Source: Rhodocyclaceae bacterium (GTDB lineage Bacteria > Pseudomonadota > Gammaproteobacteria > Burkholderiales > Rhodocyclaceae). Taken from it: a DNA stretch of 45,746 bases. Made by a program: the position numbers and the translations under genes. Each line of letters starts with the position of its first letter. The stretch's first letter is position 1. Positions 25,599 to 35,540 of this stretch are shown piece after piece. Location of the stretch: positions 1-45,746 of the forward strand of contig VEQK01000012.1 in NCBI GenBank assembly GCA_018883265.1. The letters are read 5' to 3'. The notes below the pieces were generated by a model. That model had not been told where the DNA came from. It saw only the letters and a list, made by a program, of their open reading frames with translations, and did not search any database.

Positions 25599-26288
25599 AT
25601 GGCTGTATACGATCTCGAAGAACAGGAACAGATTGCCGCACTGCGAGGCTGGTGGAAACAGTATGGCGGTTGGGCTACGGGTGCGCTGTTGATCGTTGCC
25701 CTTGGCTGGTTGGGCTGGTACGGCTGGCAGAGCTATCTCAAATCCCAGAATGCGGAGGCAAGCCGAATCTTTCTGGTTCTGCAGCAGGCCAGCGCCCAGC
25801 AGGACACCGCCCGCGTTAAGCAGGCCGCGGGCGAGCTTGTCAGCCAGTATCCGAGCAGCCAGTTCAGTTCACTGGGCGCCTTGCTCGCCGCCAACACCCT
25901 AGAGGCCGCAGGCGATGCCAAGAGCGCCGAAGCCCAGTTGGGTTGGGTTGCCGAAAATGGCAAGGATGCGCTGCGCGGTATTGCCCGCTTGCGTCTGGCG
26001 GGTGTGCAAATGGATCAGAAGGACTACGACGGCGCACTGAAAACCCTGTCTGATAAAGCACCAGCCGGGTTTGCGGCACGGTATGAAGCCGCGCGCGGTG
26101 ATGTCTTTGCCGCACAGGGAAAGATGGCCGAGGCTCGTGGTAGTTACGATGCTGCGATCAAGAGCCTCGAACCGACAGGCAAAGAAGCGACGCCCGATGC
26201 CGAGTTTGCCGTGAGCCAACCTGGACAACTGTTACGACGCCTAGTGATTGAAAAGCGCGATGCGCTGTCCGTGTCGACCACAGGCTGA
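25599..26288 (+). CDS. YfgM-like TPR membrane protein (DUF2133 family)
   Basis: This is a single-pass membrane protein with a periplasmic TPR region. In E. coli the YfgM relative associates with PpiD and the SecYEG translocon as a periplasmic chaperone. The 229-residue product has a cytoplasmic start (MAVYDLEEQEQIAALRGWW), a membrane helix at about 23-43, and helical repeats over the rest. The ATG at 25599 is preceded by CAGGAAAAA and matches the conserved N-terminus; an in-frame start at 25506 lies inside hisS. It sits between hisS and bamB, as in E. coli and Neisseria. The C-terminal end is slightly Pro/Glu-rich. Confidence 0.9.
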   Translation: MAVYDLEEQEQIAALRGWWKQYGGWATGALLIVALGWLGWYGWQSYLKSQNAEASRIFLVLQQASAQQDTARVKQAAGELVSQYPSSQFSSLGALLAANTLEAAGDAKSAEAQLGWVAENGKDALRGIARLRLAGVQMDQKDYDGALKTLSDKAPAGFAARYEAARGDVFAAQGKMAEARGSYDAAIKSLEPTGKEATPDAEFAVSQPGQLLRRLVIEKRDALSVSTTG

Positions 26289-26289
26289 T

Positions 26290-27426
26290 ATGTCGCGACG
26301 CGGATTAATTTCCTGGCTGCCGGTAGCGCTGTTCTGCCTGTTGGCGGGGTGTAGCCTGTTCGGTAGCACCAAGGCAAAACCGACGCCGCTCACGCCGATC
26401 ACTGAGCGATTGACCGTCCATACCGATTGGCAGACCTCGGTCGGCAAGGCCGGTAATTTCACCTTCCTGCCCGTCAGTGGCGGTCCGGTGGTGATCGCAG
26501 CGTCGCACGACGGTACGCTGGCACGCCTGGACAACGGTAAGGAATCGTGGCGCACGAACGCCGGTCAGAAGATTTCTTCGGGCGTCGCCAGTGATGGTCG
26601 CCTGGTTATTGTTGGCACCTACAAGGGTGAGGTTCTCGCCTTTGATTTCGAAACTGGCAAAGCGGCATGGTCTGTTCACGTCAAAGGGGAGCTGGTCGCC
26701 CCCGCCGCTATCGCAGAAGGTCTGGTGATTGTCCGAACCAGTGATAACCGTGTGATTGCGCTGGATGGCAACGATGGCAAGCAACGCTGGAACTATCAGC
26801 GCACCAATCCGCCATTGGCAGTACGCTCACTTGCGCCGCCGCTGCCTTTTGGTCCTTTTGTGCTGGTCGGGATGCCCGGTGGCAAGCTTTTTGCGCTGGC
26901 CATGCAGAACGGTGCGCCTGCCTGGGAGGGCACCGTTTCTGTGCCGCGCGGGGCAACGGAGCTTGACCGTGTCTCGGATGTGGTCACTGTGCCGGCGGTA
27001 CAGGGGCCGCAGATGTGCGCCGTGGCTTTCCAGGGGCGCGCAGCCTGTTTCGACATGCAGGGCGGCAACCAGATATGGTCGCGTGAAGTATCCTCCGTAG
27101 CGGGTATCACAATGGATGACCGACGCGTCTTTGTGCCGGATGAGCAGGATGTGGTGCATGCCTTTGACCGTATGACCGGGGCATCAGTCTGGCGCCAGGA
27201 TCGTTTGAAGTATCGCAATCTATCGGCACCGGTTGCATTGCCCATGGGCTTGCTGGTCGGTGATGGCCAAGGATTTCTGCATGTGCTGGATCGTGACACC
27301 GGAGAATTTATCGGCCGTCTTAACATTGGCGGTGGCGGGGTCATGTCACTGCTGCCGGCACTAGGTCCCAATACTGCCGTCGTGCAGACCCGCAACGGCA
27401 CTCTCATGGCGATTACGCTCCAATGA
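26290..27426 (+). CDS. bamB: Outer membrane assembly lipoprotein BamB
   Basis: BamB is the beta-propeller lipoprotein of the BAM complex, which folds outer-membrane proteins. The 378-residue product has a lipoprotein signal with lipobox LLAGC (C21). PQQ-like propeller repeats follow, for example [38 protein letters not shown] and [13 protein letters not shown]. The ATG at 26290 begins the signal peptide; the in-frame start at 26248 would bury it. It starts one base after the yfgM-like stop and overlaps der by four bases (ATGA). Confidence 0.95.
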   Translation: MSRRGLISWLPVALFCLLAGCSLFGSTKAKPTPLTPITERLTVHTDWQTSVGKAGNFTFLPVSGGPVVIAASHDGTLARLDNGKESWRTNAGQKISSGVASDGRLVIVGTYKGEVLAFDFETGKAAWSVHVKGELVAPAAIAEGLVIVRTSDNRVIALDGNDGKQRWNYQRTNPPLAVRSLAPPLPFGPFVLVGMPGGKLFALAMQNGAPAWEGTVSVPRGATELDRVSDVVTVPAVQGPQMCAVAFQGRAACFDMQGGNQIWSREVSSVAGITMDDRRVFVPDEQDVVHAFDRMTGASVWRQDRLKYRNLSAPVALPMGLLVGDGQGFLHVLDRDTGEFIGRLNIGGGGVMSLLPALGPNTAVVQTRNGTLMAITLQ

Positions 27427-28748
27427 AACCCACCATTGCACTCGTTGGCCGTGCCAACGTTGGTAAATCTACGCTGTTCAACCGTCTGACCCGTTCGCGC
27501 GATGCGATTGTGGCTGACATGCCCGGGCTGACGCGTGACCGACATTACGGTCACGGCAAGGTCGGTCGCAAGGGCTTTCTCGCGATCGATACGGGTGGCT
27601 TCGAACCGAAGTCGCGCGAAGGTATCACGCAGGAGATGGCGCGTCAGACAGAACAGGCGATTCACGAAGCTGACCGCATTGTTTTTGTGGTCGATGGACG
27701 CGAAGGTGTTACGCCACTCGACAAGGATATTGCGCAGCTATTGCGCCGGATCAATCGCCCCGTCATCGTGGCGGTCAACAAAGTCGAAGGTATGGATCGC
27801 GGTGTCGTCGCGGCCGAATTTCATGAATTGGGCTTGGGCGAGCCCCAGCCGATCTCGGCCGCACACGGCGAAGGTGTTCGCAGCCTGATCGAAGACGCCC
27901 TGGCAGACTTTCCGGAAGACCCGGAAGAAGACGAAGATGCAGAGCGCATTCCGCGCGTTGCCATTGCTGGTCGACCAAATGTCGGCAAGTCGACATTGAT
28001 CAACGCGCTGCTCGGCGAAGAGCGCGTGATCGCTTTTGATCAGCCGGGGACGACCCGGGACGCCATTGAAATCGAGTTCGAACGCGGCGACAAGAAATAC
28101 CAGTTGATCGATACGGCGGGTGTTCGCCGTAAGGGGCGTGTTTTCGAGGCAATCGAAAAATTCTCCGTCATCAAGACGCTGCAGGCCATTGAGGCGGCCA
28201 ACGTCGTTATTCTCGTGCTGGATGCGCGTCAGGATGTGGCCGACCAGGACGCGCATCTTGCCGGCTTCATCAAGGAGTCCGGACGGGCGCTGGTCGTGGC
28301 CGTGAATAAGTGGGATGGCCTTGGTGAGTACGAGCGGGAACAGTGCAAGCTAGCCATCGAGCGTCGCTTTAAATTCCTCGACTTCGCCAGTTTTCATTAC
28401 ATTTCGGCCAAAGAAGGTCGCGGTTTGGACGGCGTGATGCGTTCGGTCGACAAGGCCTACGCTGCCGCTATGGCCAAGCTATCGACGCCGCAGCTGACGC
28501 GTGTGCTCATGGATGCTGTGGCTCGGCAGACGCCGCCACGTCATGGTATTTTCCGACCCAAGCCGCGTTACGCCCACCAGGGGGGGATGAATCCGCCACT
28601 GATCGTTATCCATGGCAATGCGCTGAATCACATCCCGGACAGTTATCGCCGCTATCTGGAGCACTGCTTCCGTGACCACTTTAACCTTCAGGGCACGCCG
28701 TTGCGCTTGCAGTTCAATGTGTCACGAAACCCCTATGTGGATGATTGA
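27423..28748 (+). CDS. der: Ribosome assembly GTPase Der (EngA)
   Basis: Der is an essential GTPase with two tandem G domains that acts in 50S subunit maturation. The 441-residue product has a first P-loop GRANVGKST at residues 8-16 with DMPGLTRD and NKVE. A second P-loop, GRPNVGKST, lies at about 182-190 with [17 protein letters not shown] and NKWDG. A KH-like C-terminal domain ends with [11 protein letters not shown]. It overlaps bamB by four bases. No obvious terminator follows, and hfq starts 119 bp downstream. Confidence 0.98.
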   Translation: MKPTIALVGRANVGKSTLFNRLTRSRDAIVADMPGLTRDRHYGHGKVGRKGFLAIDTGGFEPKSREGITQEMARQTEQAIHEADRIVFVVDGREGVTPLDKDIAQLLRRINRPVIVAVNKVEGMDRGVVAAEFHELGLGEPQPISAAHGEGVRSLIEDALADFPEDPEEDEDAERIPRVAIAGRPNVGKSTLINALLGEERVIAFDQPGTTRDAIEIEFERGDKKYQLIDTAGVRRKGRVFEAIEKFSVIKTLQAIEAANVVILVLDARQDVADQDAHLAGFIKESGRALVVAVNKWDGLGEYEREQCKLAIERRFKFLDFASFHYISAKEGRGLDGVMRSVDKAYAAAMAKLSTPQLTRVLMDAVARQTPPRHGIFRPKPRYAHQGGMNPPLIVIHGNALNHIPDSYRRYLEHCFRDHFNLQGTPLRLQFNVSRNPYVDD

Positions 28749-28820
28749 TCCAGGTATGCTTTGCGCATTTTGCGGTTTTGCTTTAAATTGATTATTTCGC
28801 GCGTTTAACCCCGCCTCATA

Positions 28821-28836
28821 CCCCCCCCTCCCCCCC
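28821..28836 (+). repeat. C8-T-C7 homopolymer tract in the hfq leader
   Basis: Eight C bases, one T and seven C bases stand in a row 31 bases upstream of the hfq start codon. The flanking DNA is A+T-rich. The opposite strand is a polypurine G8/G7 run. It could vary in length by slippage or form unusual DNA or RNA structure; no function is shown. Confidence 0.75.
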
Positions 28837-28867
28837 GCAATAATCAGAAGAAAGCGGAGTAATAAAA

Positions 28868-29104
28868 ATGACAAACAAGGGCCAGTTACTGCAGGATCCT
28901 TTCCTCAATGCGTTGCGTCGGGAACATGTGCCGGTGTCGATCTACCTCGTCAACGGTATCAAGCTCCAGGGACAAATCGAATCTTTTGACCAGTACGTCG
29001 TTTTGCTACGCAATACCGTGACCCAGATGGTCTACAAGCATGCGATTTCCACGGTGGTGCCGGCGCGCGCCGTCAACTTCAGTCAGGAGCCGCCCGCGGC
29101 ATGA
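28868..29104 (+). CDS. hfq: RNA chaperone Hfq
   Basis: Hfq is the Sm-like hexameric RNA chaperone that pairs small RNAs with mRNAs and alters mRNA stability. The 78-residue product is of normal short length. It has the conserved Sm1 core ([20 protein letters not shown], then [21 protein letters not shown]) and the Sm2 motif [10 protein letters not shown], followed by a short tail. It is followed by hflX with overlapping stop and start (ATGATG). The upstream gap of 119 bp carries a long C-rich tract and probably the promoter and a site for control. Confidence 0.98.
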   Translation: MTNKGQLLQDPFLNALRREHVPVSIYLVNGIKLQGQIESFDQYVVLLRNTVTQMVYKHAISTVVPARAVNFSQEPPAA

Positions 29105-30342
29105 TGGATACCGACCCGGCACAGGCCGGGTTGTCTGACCCCCGTCTCGCAAGACAGTCTGCCCAGAGTCGTCCACCAGGCCGGGTGGCCGAGCGCGTTC
29201 TGATCGTCCAGGTGGATTTTGGTGATCTCGATCTGGATGAGGCAGTTCAGGAAGTGCACATGCTGGCCGAATCGGCCGGTGCCGAAGTGGCAGAGATCAT
29301 GACCTGTCGGCGGGATCGCCCGGATGTGGCTTTGTTCGTGGGTTCAGGCAAAGCAGCCGAAGTCGCCGAGCGCGCCAAAGCGCTGGATGCAGGTTTGGTC
29401 ATTTTCAACCACGGATTATCTCCGGTGCAACAGCGTAACCTGGAGCAGCTGGTGCATGGACGGGTGATCGACCGGACCAGTCTGATTTTGGACATTTTTG
29501 CACTACGCGCCCAGAGCGCCGAGGGCAAGTTGCAGGTGGAACTTGCTCAGTTGGAGCATCTCGCCTCACGCCTGATCCGTGGTTGGACGCACCTGGAGCG
29601 ACAACGGGGTGGTATCGGCCTGCGCGGCCCCGGCGAAACCCAGCTGGAAACCGACCGTCGGTTAATCGGAACCCGCGTGAAGATGCTCAAGGAGCGGCTG
29701 GCGCGGCTGGCGCGGCAGCGTAAAACCCAGGGGCGGGCGCGCAGCCGTCAGGGTGTGCTGACCATTTCACTCGTTGGCTATACCAATGCCGGAAAATCTA
29801 CGCTGTTCAATGCGCTCACACACTCGGGCGCCTACGCGGCCGACCAGCTCTTCGCTACCCTTGATACGACCGTGCGCCGCGTCTGGTTACCCGAGGCCGG
29901 TAACGTGGTGGTTGCCGATACGGTGGGTTTTATCCGTGACCTGCCGCATACGCTCGTCGAGGCCTTCAAGGCCACCCTGGAGACAACGACCCAGGCAGAT
30001 CTGCTGCTGCATGTGATCGATGCGGCAAATCCCGCCAGAGACCTGCAGATCGCAGAAGTTAATAAGGTTTTGTCAGAAATTGGTGCCAGCCACGTACCGC
30101 AGATCCGGGTCTATAACAAGTGCGATCTGACCGCCGCCGAGCCCGGAGTCGAGCGGGATGCCTATGGTAAAATTACTCGGGTGCGACTGAGTGCCCAGAC
30201 GGGCGCCGGCCTGCCCTGGCTGCGAACGGCGATCGCCGAATTTGCCCGGCCCGATTCTTCCGGCCCCGATGTTTCCGGGATGCCGTTTCAATATTCCTCG
30301 GAGTTAGCGTCAACCCCGCTGTTGCCTGATGTCGATCAATGA
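29101..30342 (+). CDS. hflX: Ribosome-splitting GTPase HflX
   Basis: HflX is a GTPase that binds and splits stalled 70S ribosomes after heat or antibiotic stress. The 413-residue product has the family N-terminal domain ([48 protein letters not shown]) and the glycine-rich linker [19 protein letters not shown]. The G domain has P-loop GYTNAGKST at about 225-233, switch [11 protein letters not shown] and NKCD. Start and stop overlap hfq and hflK, as in the hfq–hflX–hflKC operon of many proteobacteria. Confidence 0.96.
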   Translation: MMDTDPAQAGLSDPRLARQSAQSRPPGRVAERVLIVQVDFGDLDLDEAVQEVHMLAESAGAEVAEIMTCRRDRPDVALFVGSGKAAEVAERAKALDAGLVIFNHGLSPVQQRNLEQLVHGRVIDRTSLILDIFALRAQSAEGKLQVELAQLEHLASRLIRGWTHLERQRGGIGLRGPGETQLETDRRLIGTRVKMLKERLARLARQRKTQGRARSRQGVLTISLVGYTNAGKSTLFNALTHSGAYAADQLFATLDTTVRRVWLPEAGNVVVADTVGFIRDLPHTLVEAFKATLETTTQADLLLHVIDAANPARDLQIAEVNKVLSEIGASHVPQIRVYNKCDLTAAEPGVERDAYGKITRVRLSAQTGAGLPWLRTAIAEFARPDSSGPDVSGMPFQYSSELASTPLLPDVDQ

Positions 30343-31705
30343 TCCCCAATGGGGAAACAGTCACCGACCGGAACAGAAGGATCCGGATCAGGTACCAGAG
30401 TCGACTGGTACAGCATCGACGCAACCCGATGCAGTAAAAAAAACCGACAAATCGCAAAATTCGTCCGGCACGCCCCAGAAAACACCACCACCGCCTGAAG
30501 GTCCACCAGATCTGGAAGAGCTTTGGCAGCGAGTGGTTTATGGTTTACGTTGTCGAGTTGCCCGTTTACTCCGACGTGAGTTGCCGGCGCCGCCAGTGCC
30601 GCCTGCGCCGGCCAGCGCGCGCCCAACGATGCCGACAGCCTCCCGGTCTATCGACGAGGCCGCTACACTCGCCGGATGGCAGGCGCTGAGTCTCAAAAGC
30701 TGGCTGATCGGGGTATCGCTCATCATTGGTGCCTGGCTTGTGAGCGGCTTCTATCTCGTCGATGCCCAGCAGCGTGGCGTGCTTAGCCGATTTGGTCAGA
30801 TCGTTTCAGTCTCAGATCCGGGCTGGCATTGGCGCTGGCCTTATCCTTTCGAAACCGTCCGGCTGATCAATGTCGAAGGTGATCGGACGATCGAGGTCGG
30901 ATTGACCGAGCAGAAGGGGCGGCGTCAGTCGGTAGGGCTGATGAGTACAGCCGACGGTAACCTGGTGAATGTGGCTTTCGCGATCGTGTATCAGGTGCGC
31001 GACCCGGTGGCGTATCTGAGTAAAGCCGAAGTGCCGGCAGATTTGCTGGTGTTGACCGTCGAGGATCAATTGCGTGATGTCATGTCGCGGCAGACACTGA
31101 GCGACGTTCTGGGTTCCGCCAAGCAACAACCGACACCGATACTGAAGCCTGCTCTGGCGTCCATGCGTTCGCAGGTGGAGTCGGCACTAGCGACGCTGGA
31201 TCTGGGTATTGAGATCAAAGGTATCGAAGTCCGTGAGGTCCGTTTACCGGCAGCGGTCCTATCGGCCGCCAAAGAAGCTGATCGCGATGTGCAGGCCACG
31301 TTACGCTCATTGCGTGAACGTCAGGGTGCCGCAACGGAAGGGCTGATCAAGGCCTACAAGCTTTCTGGAGAACTGGGTGAGGAGAGTGCAGGCTACGTCA
31401 GCGGGCTGGAGAGTGCGTCCAGAGTATTGACGAGTGGTTCCGCCAACACCGATGCAGCGGCTTTGTCCACAACGTTTATCGAATTGATTGGCGGACTCCG
31501 TCAGCAGTATCCGCTGGCGTTTGCCAGCCTTGCCGATTTGCAGCAGCGGGTCTCGCCTGCCGCCGCAAATCGTGATGGTGCGAAAGCGTCAGACAAAACA
31601 ACCGATATTAAAACAGCGCCCGAGGCGCCATCGGCCGTCGACTGGCGGGATCGCGAACTCATGCGCTCGCGTGATCGTGTAGATCGACCGGGGAGCGGCT
31701 CGTGA
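30329..31705 (+). CDS. hflK: HflK, subunit of the FtsH-associated HflKC complex
   Basis: HflK is an SPFH/prohibitin-family membrane protein that forms a cage with HflC around the FtsH protease and tunes its activity. The 458-residue product has a long hydrophilic cytoplasmic N-terminus of about 120 residues rich in Pro, Gln and Lys. One membrane helix lies at about 124-146, followed by the SPFH domain (FYLVDAQQRGVLSRFG; DPGWHWRWPYPFE; ADGNLVNVAFAIVYQVRDP). A helical region and an Asp/Lys-rich tail end the protein. It overlaps hflX by 14 bases and hflC by four. Confidence 0.95.
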   Translation: MSINDPQWGNSHRPEQKDPDQVPESTGTASTQPDAVKKTDKSQNSSGTPQKTPPPPEGPPDLEELWQRVVYGLRCRVARLLRRELPAPPVPPAPASARPTMPTASRSIDEAATLAGWQALSLKSWLIGVSLIIGAWLVSGFYLVDAQQRGVLSRFGQIVSVSDPGWHWRWPYPFETVRLINVEGDRTIEVGLTEQKGRRQSVGLMSTADGNLVNVAFAIVYQVRDPVAYLSKAEVPADLLVLTVEDQLRDVMSRQTLSDVLGSAKQQPTPILKPALASMRSQVESALATLDLGIEIKGIEVREVRLPAAVLSAAKEADRDVQATLRSLRERQGAATEGLIKAYKLSGELGEESAGYVSGLESASRVLTSGSANTDAAALSTTFIELIGGLRQQYPLAFASLADLQQRVSPAAANRDGAKASDKTTDIKTAPEAPSAVDWRDRELMRSRDRVDRPGSGS

Positions 31706-32544
31706 CCCAGCCTACACTGCCGCCCGTTGTTCAGGATCCAGGCAGGCGCTTTACTCTGAAGCGCGTGGGGGTGGTCGTGTTGTCGACATTGATCCTGATC
31801 GGAATTTTTTCAGTGACGGTGGTTGAAACGGGACAGGTGGGTGTGGCCATTCGCTCCGGGGCAGCCGAGCCTCGCCTCATGACGACGCCCGGCATCTATC
31901 TGCGACTTCCTTTCATTGAACGAGTCTGGCTCATTGATACGCGTTTGCAGGTCAGTGAACAGCTGATACCGCAGTCATATGCGGTGGCCGGTGGGGAGTC
32001 GATGATGCTTGCGGGATGGCTGGCGTGGCGAGTCGATGACCCCCTGAAATTCAGCGAAATTGCTGCGAATGGGGCAAGCAAGGTTGATGACCGGATCGTC
32101 AGTATTCTGTCCGAGGTTATCGGTGAGGGTGTCCGGATGCGTTCGGCGTCGTCTGTGCTGCGCATGGATGTTGCTCAGAGTTCGGCAGCCTGGAACGATG
32201 CGTTGAACAAAAAGCTCCTGCCACTGGGGATTCGGTCCGAGCGCGTTGGTCTGCGTCAGGTCGGTCTGTCTGAAGCCGCAACCGAAGCGATCTATGGCCG
32301 TATGCGTCAGGTTGAGACCCGCAACGCCCAGCAGATGATGGCGGCTCTGGCCAACGACGAGCGCCAGGTGGCCGCGCTTCAGACGCGGCAGCGCGAACAG
32401 GTGCTTGAAAATGCCTATCGAACAGCCCAGAAGAACCGTGGCAATGCCGAAGCCGCAGCACTGGCCGCCTACACCCGGTTGTATGGGCAGAATGCGGCCG
32501 TGGTGAATGCATTCAAAGCAACCGCGCAGGAGTCAAATCCATGA
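31702..32544 (+). CDS. hflC: HflC, subunit of the FtsH-associated HflKC complex
   Basis: HflC partners HflK in the membrane complex that holds FtsH. The 280-residue product has one N-terminal membrane helix at about 22-40 and an SPFH domain (VVETGQVGVAIRSGAAEPRLM; PGIYLRLPFIERVWLIDTR). A long helical C-terminal half rich in Ala, Gln and Arg follows. The start is a GTG at 31702 that overlaps the hflK stop (GTGA). The next gene overlaps its stop by four bases. Confidence 0.95.
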   Translation: MTQPTLPPVVQDPGRRFTLKRVGVVVLSTLILIGIFSVTVVETGQVGVAIRSGAAEPRLMTTPGIYLRLPFIERVWLIDTRLQVSEQLIPQSYAVAGGESMMLAGWLAWRVDDPLKFSEIAANGASKVDDRIVSILSEVIGEGVRMRSASSVLRMDVAQSSAAWNDALNKKLLPLGIRSERVGLRQVGLSEAATEAIYGRMRQVETRNAQQMMAALANDERQVAALQTRQREQVLENAYRTAQKNRGNAEAAALAAYTRLYGQNAAVVNAFKATAQESNP

Positions 32545-32735
32545 ACGACACGATCTGGCTGGCGATTGCCCTGATGCTCGTATTTGAGGGTATGCTCCCA
32601 TTCATTTCGCCGCGCATGTGGCGGGAAACCTTTGAACGCATGCTTCAACTGCGTGACGGGCAGATCCGTTTTCTGGGCCTGACCGCTATGCTGGTCGGTG
32701 TGCTTATTCTTACCGTTCTACGTCAAACATCATGA
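32541..32735 (+). CDS. DUF2065 family small membrane protein (YjeT-like)
   Basis: This 64-residue protein has two hydrophobic helices (WLAIALMLVFEGMLPFISP and FLGLTAMLVGVLILTVL), joined by the conserved motif MWRETFERMLQLRDGQIR. It belongs to the DUF2065 (YjeT) family, whose function is not established. The gene is translationally coupled: its start overlaps the hflC stop and its stop overlaps the hisZ start. Conserved linkage to hflKC suggests, but does not show, a tie to FtsH or membrane-protein quality control. Confidence 0.93.
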   Translation: MNDTIWLAIALMLVFEGMLPFISPRMWRETFERMLQLRDGQIRFLGLTAMLVGVLILTVLRQTS

Positions 32736-33922
32736 TGAAGTGGTTGTTGCCCGAATCCGTTGCCGACGCGTTGCCCGACGAAGCGGCCCGTCTTGAATCC
32801 CTGCGTCGTCGTTTGCTGGATCTCTATGCCGGACGGGGGTACGAACTGGTGCAGCCACCGCTCATCGAATATCTGGAATCTCTGTTGACGGGCGCTGGTC
32901 GCGATCTGGATCTGCGGACCTTCAAACTGGTCGATCAGGGCTCTGGTCAAACGCTGGGTGTCCGTGCCGATATGACGGCCCAGGTGGCGCGCATCGATGC
33001 GCATCTGTTGAATCGCCCCGGCGTAGTGCGCCTTTGTTACTGCGACAGCGTGCTGCATGCGCAGCCGGCGGATATGCAGGCGAGCCGAGAACCTTTCCAG
33101 CTCGGTGCCGAGCTCTATGGTTATGCCGATCTGGCGGCCGATCTTGAGATCGTCCGCTTGGCGGCTGCAAGCTTGCAGGCCGCCGGTGCGCCGGCTGCCC
33201 GGATAGACCTCGGACACATGGGAATCTTCCGTACCTTGATGACGCTGGCAGGGGTCTCTGGCGAGGGCGAAGAGCATTACTTTAAGCTCTTGCAGCGCAA
33301 GGATGTTCCCGGGTTGGAAAGTGAAACCGTCAAGTGGCGTCCGGAACTGCGTAAAGCGATTCTGGCTTTGCCGCGTCTTTACGGTGATCGCAGTGTGCTC
33401 GAAGCGGCGCGTCAGGTTCTGCCACAAGTGCCAGCAATTCATAAAGCGCTGGATGACCTGACGGCACTGGTGTCTCATGCTGCCGATCTGCCGCTTTATC
33501 TGGATCTTTCTGACCTGCGTGGCTACCACTATCATAGTGGGATTGTGTTTGCCGCCTACTGTCCCGGCTATACCTCGGCGATGGCGTTGGGCGGTCGCTA
33601 CGATGGCGTTGGTGCGGCATTTGGTCGATCTCGCCCGGCTACGGGCTTCTCGCTCGATCTGCGCGAACTATGTCGTTTGTCGAATATCAAGCCAGTGGCT
33701 GAGGCCATCTTCGCGCCAGCCCTTGCGGTGTCAGCAGCCAAAGAGGAAGTTGAGGCGCGAGCTCAGGCGATCCGGATGCTCCGCGACCGTGGCGAGCGCG
33801 TGGTCGATGCGCTGCCGGGGGAAAGCCTCGCTGCTGATGCATCGGAGATTGTCTATAGTGGTACGCCGTGTGACCGTCAGCTGGTTCAGATCCAGGGTAA
33901 GTGGGTCGTCACGGCCTGCTAG
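32732..33922 (+). CDS. hisZ: ATP phosphoribosyltransferase regulatory subunit HisZ
   Basis: HisZ is a histidyl-tRNA-synthetase-like protein that pairs with short-form HisG to make the active, histidine-regulated first enzyme of histidine synthesis. The 396-residue product resembles class II synthetases (motif 2-like RADMTAQVARID; motif 3-like ALGGRYDGVGAAFGRSRPATGFSLDLREL) but lacks the HisRS anticodon-binding domain. It is followed by purA, a classic pairing in betaproteobacteria. No hisG lies in the window. Two ATG codons in tandem begin the gene; the first overlaps the DUF2065 stop. Confidence 0.95.
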   Translation: MMKWLLPESVADALPDEAARLESLRRRLLDLYAGRGYELVQPPLIEYLESLLTGAGRDLDLRTFKLVDQGSGQTLGVRADMTAQVARIDAHLLNRPGVVRLCYCDSVLHAQPADMQASREPFQLGAELYGYADLAADLEIVRLAAASLQAAGAPAARIDLGHMGIFRTLMTLAGVSGEGEEHYFKLLQRKDVPGLESETVKWRPELRKAILALPRLYGDRSVLEAARQVLPQVPAIHKALDDLTALVSHAADLPLYLDLSDLRGYHYHSGIVFAAYCPGYTSAMALGGRYDGVGAAFGRSRPATGFSLDLRELCRLSNIKPVAEAIFAPALAVSAAKEEVEARAQAIRMLRDRGERVVDALPGESLAADASEIVYSGTPCDRQLVQIQGKWVVTAC

Positions 33923-33956
33923 TCAGTTTTTCGTTTTATTTTGATAGAAGTCGAGT

Positions 33957-35264
33957 ATGGCAAAAAATATCGTAGTCGTAGGTACCCAGTGGGGTGATGA
34001 AGGCAAGGGCAAGATCGTCGACTGGCTGACCGATAACGCTGGCGGTGTTGTGCGTTTCCAGGGGGGCCATAATGCGGGCCATACCCTGGTCATCGGGGAG
34101 AAGGAATACAAGCTGAACCTTGTGCCCTCGGGTATTGTGCGCGATGGTGTGCATTGCTACATCGGTAACGGCGTCGTGCTCGACATCCACCACCTGCTCA
34201 GCGAAATCGCCACGCTGGAGGCTGATGGCCTCAAGGTGCGCGGTCGCCTGACCATTAGCCCGGGCTGTCCGGTCATCCTGCCGTACCACGCCGCGCTGGA
34301 TCGCGCGCGTGAGGCCAAGCGTTGCGGTGACACCAAGATCGGCACCACCGGTAAGGGCATTGGCCCGACCTATGAGGACAAAGTGGCGCGTCGTGCACTG
34401 CGCGTGTACGACCTGTTTCATCCGGAAACGCTGTCGGCCAAGCTGACCGAGCTGCTGGATTATCACAACTTCGTACTCACCCAGTATCTGGGTGCCGAGC
34501 CGCTCGATCATGCGGCGATCCTGGCGCAGGCGCTGGCCGATGCCGAGCAGATCAAGCCGCTGGTCGGCGATGTCTCTGCCGCGTTGTATGCCGCCAACAA
34601 GGCTGGACAGAACCTGTTGTTCGAAGGTGCGCAAGGCACGTTACTCGACATCGATCATGGTACCTATCCATTCGTGACCTCGTCGAACTGCGTTGCTGGT
34701 CAGGCTGCTGCCGGTAGCGGTGTGGGTCCGGGCATGCTGCAATACATCCTGGGTATCACCAAGGCGTATACCACGCGTGTGGGTGGTGGCCCTTTCCCGA
34801 CTGAGCTGGATATCGACACCGAAGGCACGCCGGGTTACCAGATGTCGACAGTGGGTCGCGAGTTCGGTACTGTCACCGGCCGCAAGCGTCGTTGTGGCTG
34901 GTACGATGCAGCCGCCATGCGTCGGTCGGCCATGATCAACGGCTTGACTGGGCTGTGCATCACCAAGCTCGATGTGCTCGATGGCATCAAAGAACTGAAG
35001 ATCTGTACCGGTTACAAGCTGGAGGGCAAAACGCTGGATCTGCTGCCGCTGGGCGCCGATGATGTGGCCCGTTGCGAACCGATCTACGAAAGCATGCCGG
35101 GTTGGTCCGAAACCACCTTCGGCGCCAAACGCTGGGAAGACCTCCCGGCAGCCGCACAGAATTACCTGTTACGTCTGGAGCAGGTCACCGGGGTACCGGT
35201 GGCGATTGTGTCAACCGGGCCTGAACGGGATGAGACGATTGTTCGTGTTCACCCGTTTGCCTGA
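33957..35264 (+). CDS. purA: Adenylosuccinate synthase
   Basis: PurA joins aspartate to IMP using GTP, the first committed step from IMP to AMP. The 435-residue product has the GDEGKGK loop at residues 13-19, the HNAGHT motif, and [12 protein letters not shown] in the IMP/GTP region. The family GTP-binding NKLD-like text is TKLDVLDG. Length and motifs are normal. The gene starts 34 bp after hisZ. A GC-rich hairpin follows its stop. Confidence 0.98.
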   Translation: MAKNIVVVGTQWGDEGKGKIVDWLTDNAGGVVRFQGGHNAGHTLVIGEKEYKLNLVPSGIVRDGVHCYIGNGVVLDIHHLLSEIATLEADGLKVRGRLTISPGCPVILPYHAALDRAREAKRCGDTKIGTTGKGIGPTYEDKVARRALRVYDLFHPETLSAKLTELLDYHNFVLTQYLGAEPLDHAAILAQALADAEQIKPLVGDVSAALYAANKAGQNLLFEGAQGTLLDIDHGTYPFVTSSNCVAGQAAAGSGVGPGMLQYILGITKAYTTRVGGGPFPTELDIDTEGTPGYQMSTVGREFGTVTGRKRRCGWYDAAAMRRSAMINGLTGLCITKLDVLDGIKELKICTGYKLEGKTLDLLPLGADDVARCEPIYESMPGWSETTFGAKRWEDLPAAAQNYLLRLEQVTGVPVAIVSTGPERDETIVRVHPFA

Positions 35265-35276
35265 TGCACAAACAAT

Positions 35277-35296
35277 GAGCCCGCAGATGCGGGCTC
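35277..35296 (+). terminator. Weak hairpin terminator after purA
   Basis: GAGCCCGC and GCGGGCTC form a perfect 8-bp stem with an AGAT loop, starting 12 bases after the purA stop. The following bases are AATCACTTGG and do not form a T-run, so intrinsic termination here is uncertain. Confidence 0.45.
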
Positions 35297-35364
35297 AATC
35301 ACTTGGTCGATCCGTCTTGATTTTTGCCGGGTCGGCGCCATTTAACTGCACTAAACACTCAATA

Positions 35365-35398
35365 ACAAAAAACCCGCCGAAGACAACCTGGCGGGTTC
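35365..35398 (-). terminator. Intrinsic terminator of the tRNA-Leu gene (minus strand)
   Basis: Read on the minus strand, AACCCGCC and GGCGGGTT form an 8-bp stem followed by TTTTTTG. It lies 14 bases beyond the 3' end of the tRNA-Leu gene and fits a terminator for it. Confidence 0.85.
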
Positions 35399-35411
35399 AA
35401 TGTATTTTCGT

Positions 35412-35496
<85 letters not shown>

Positions 35497-35512
35497 AGGT
35501 GCGAAGAACAGC

Positions 35513-35540
35513 ATTATAAGAGAAAGAACGAAAATGTCAA
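35513..35540 (-). promoter_or_regulatory. Consensus sigma70 promoter of tRNA-Leu, overlapping the rnr start
   Basis: On the minus strand TTGACA (35540-35535), a 16-bp spacer and TATAAT (35518-35513) form a perfect -35/-10 pair. Transcription should start about 10 bases before the tRNA 5' end. The -35 box covers the end of the rnr start codon and its second codon and reaches the third (ATG TCA AAG on the plus strand). The tRNA promoter therefore lies partly inside the divergent rnr gene. Confidence 0.85.
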
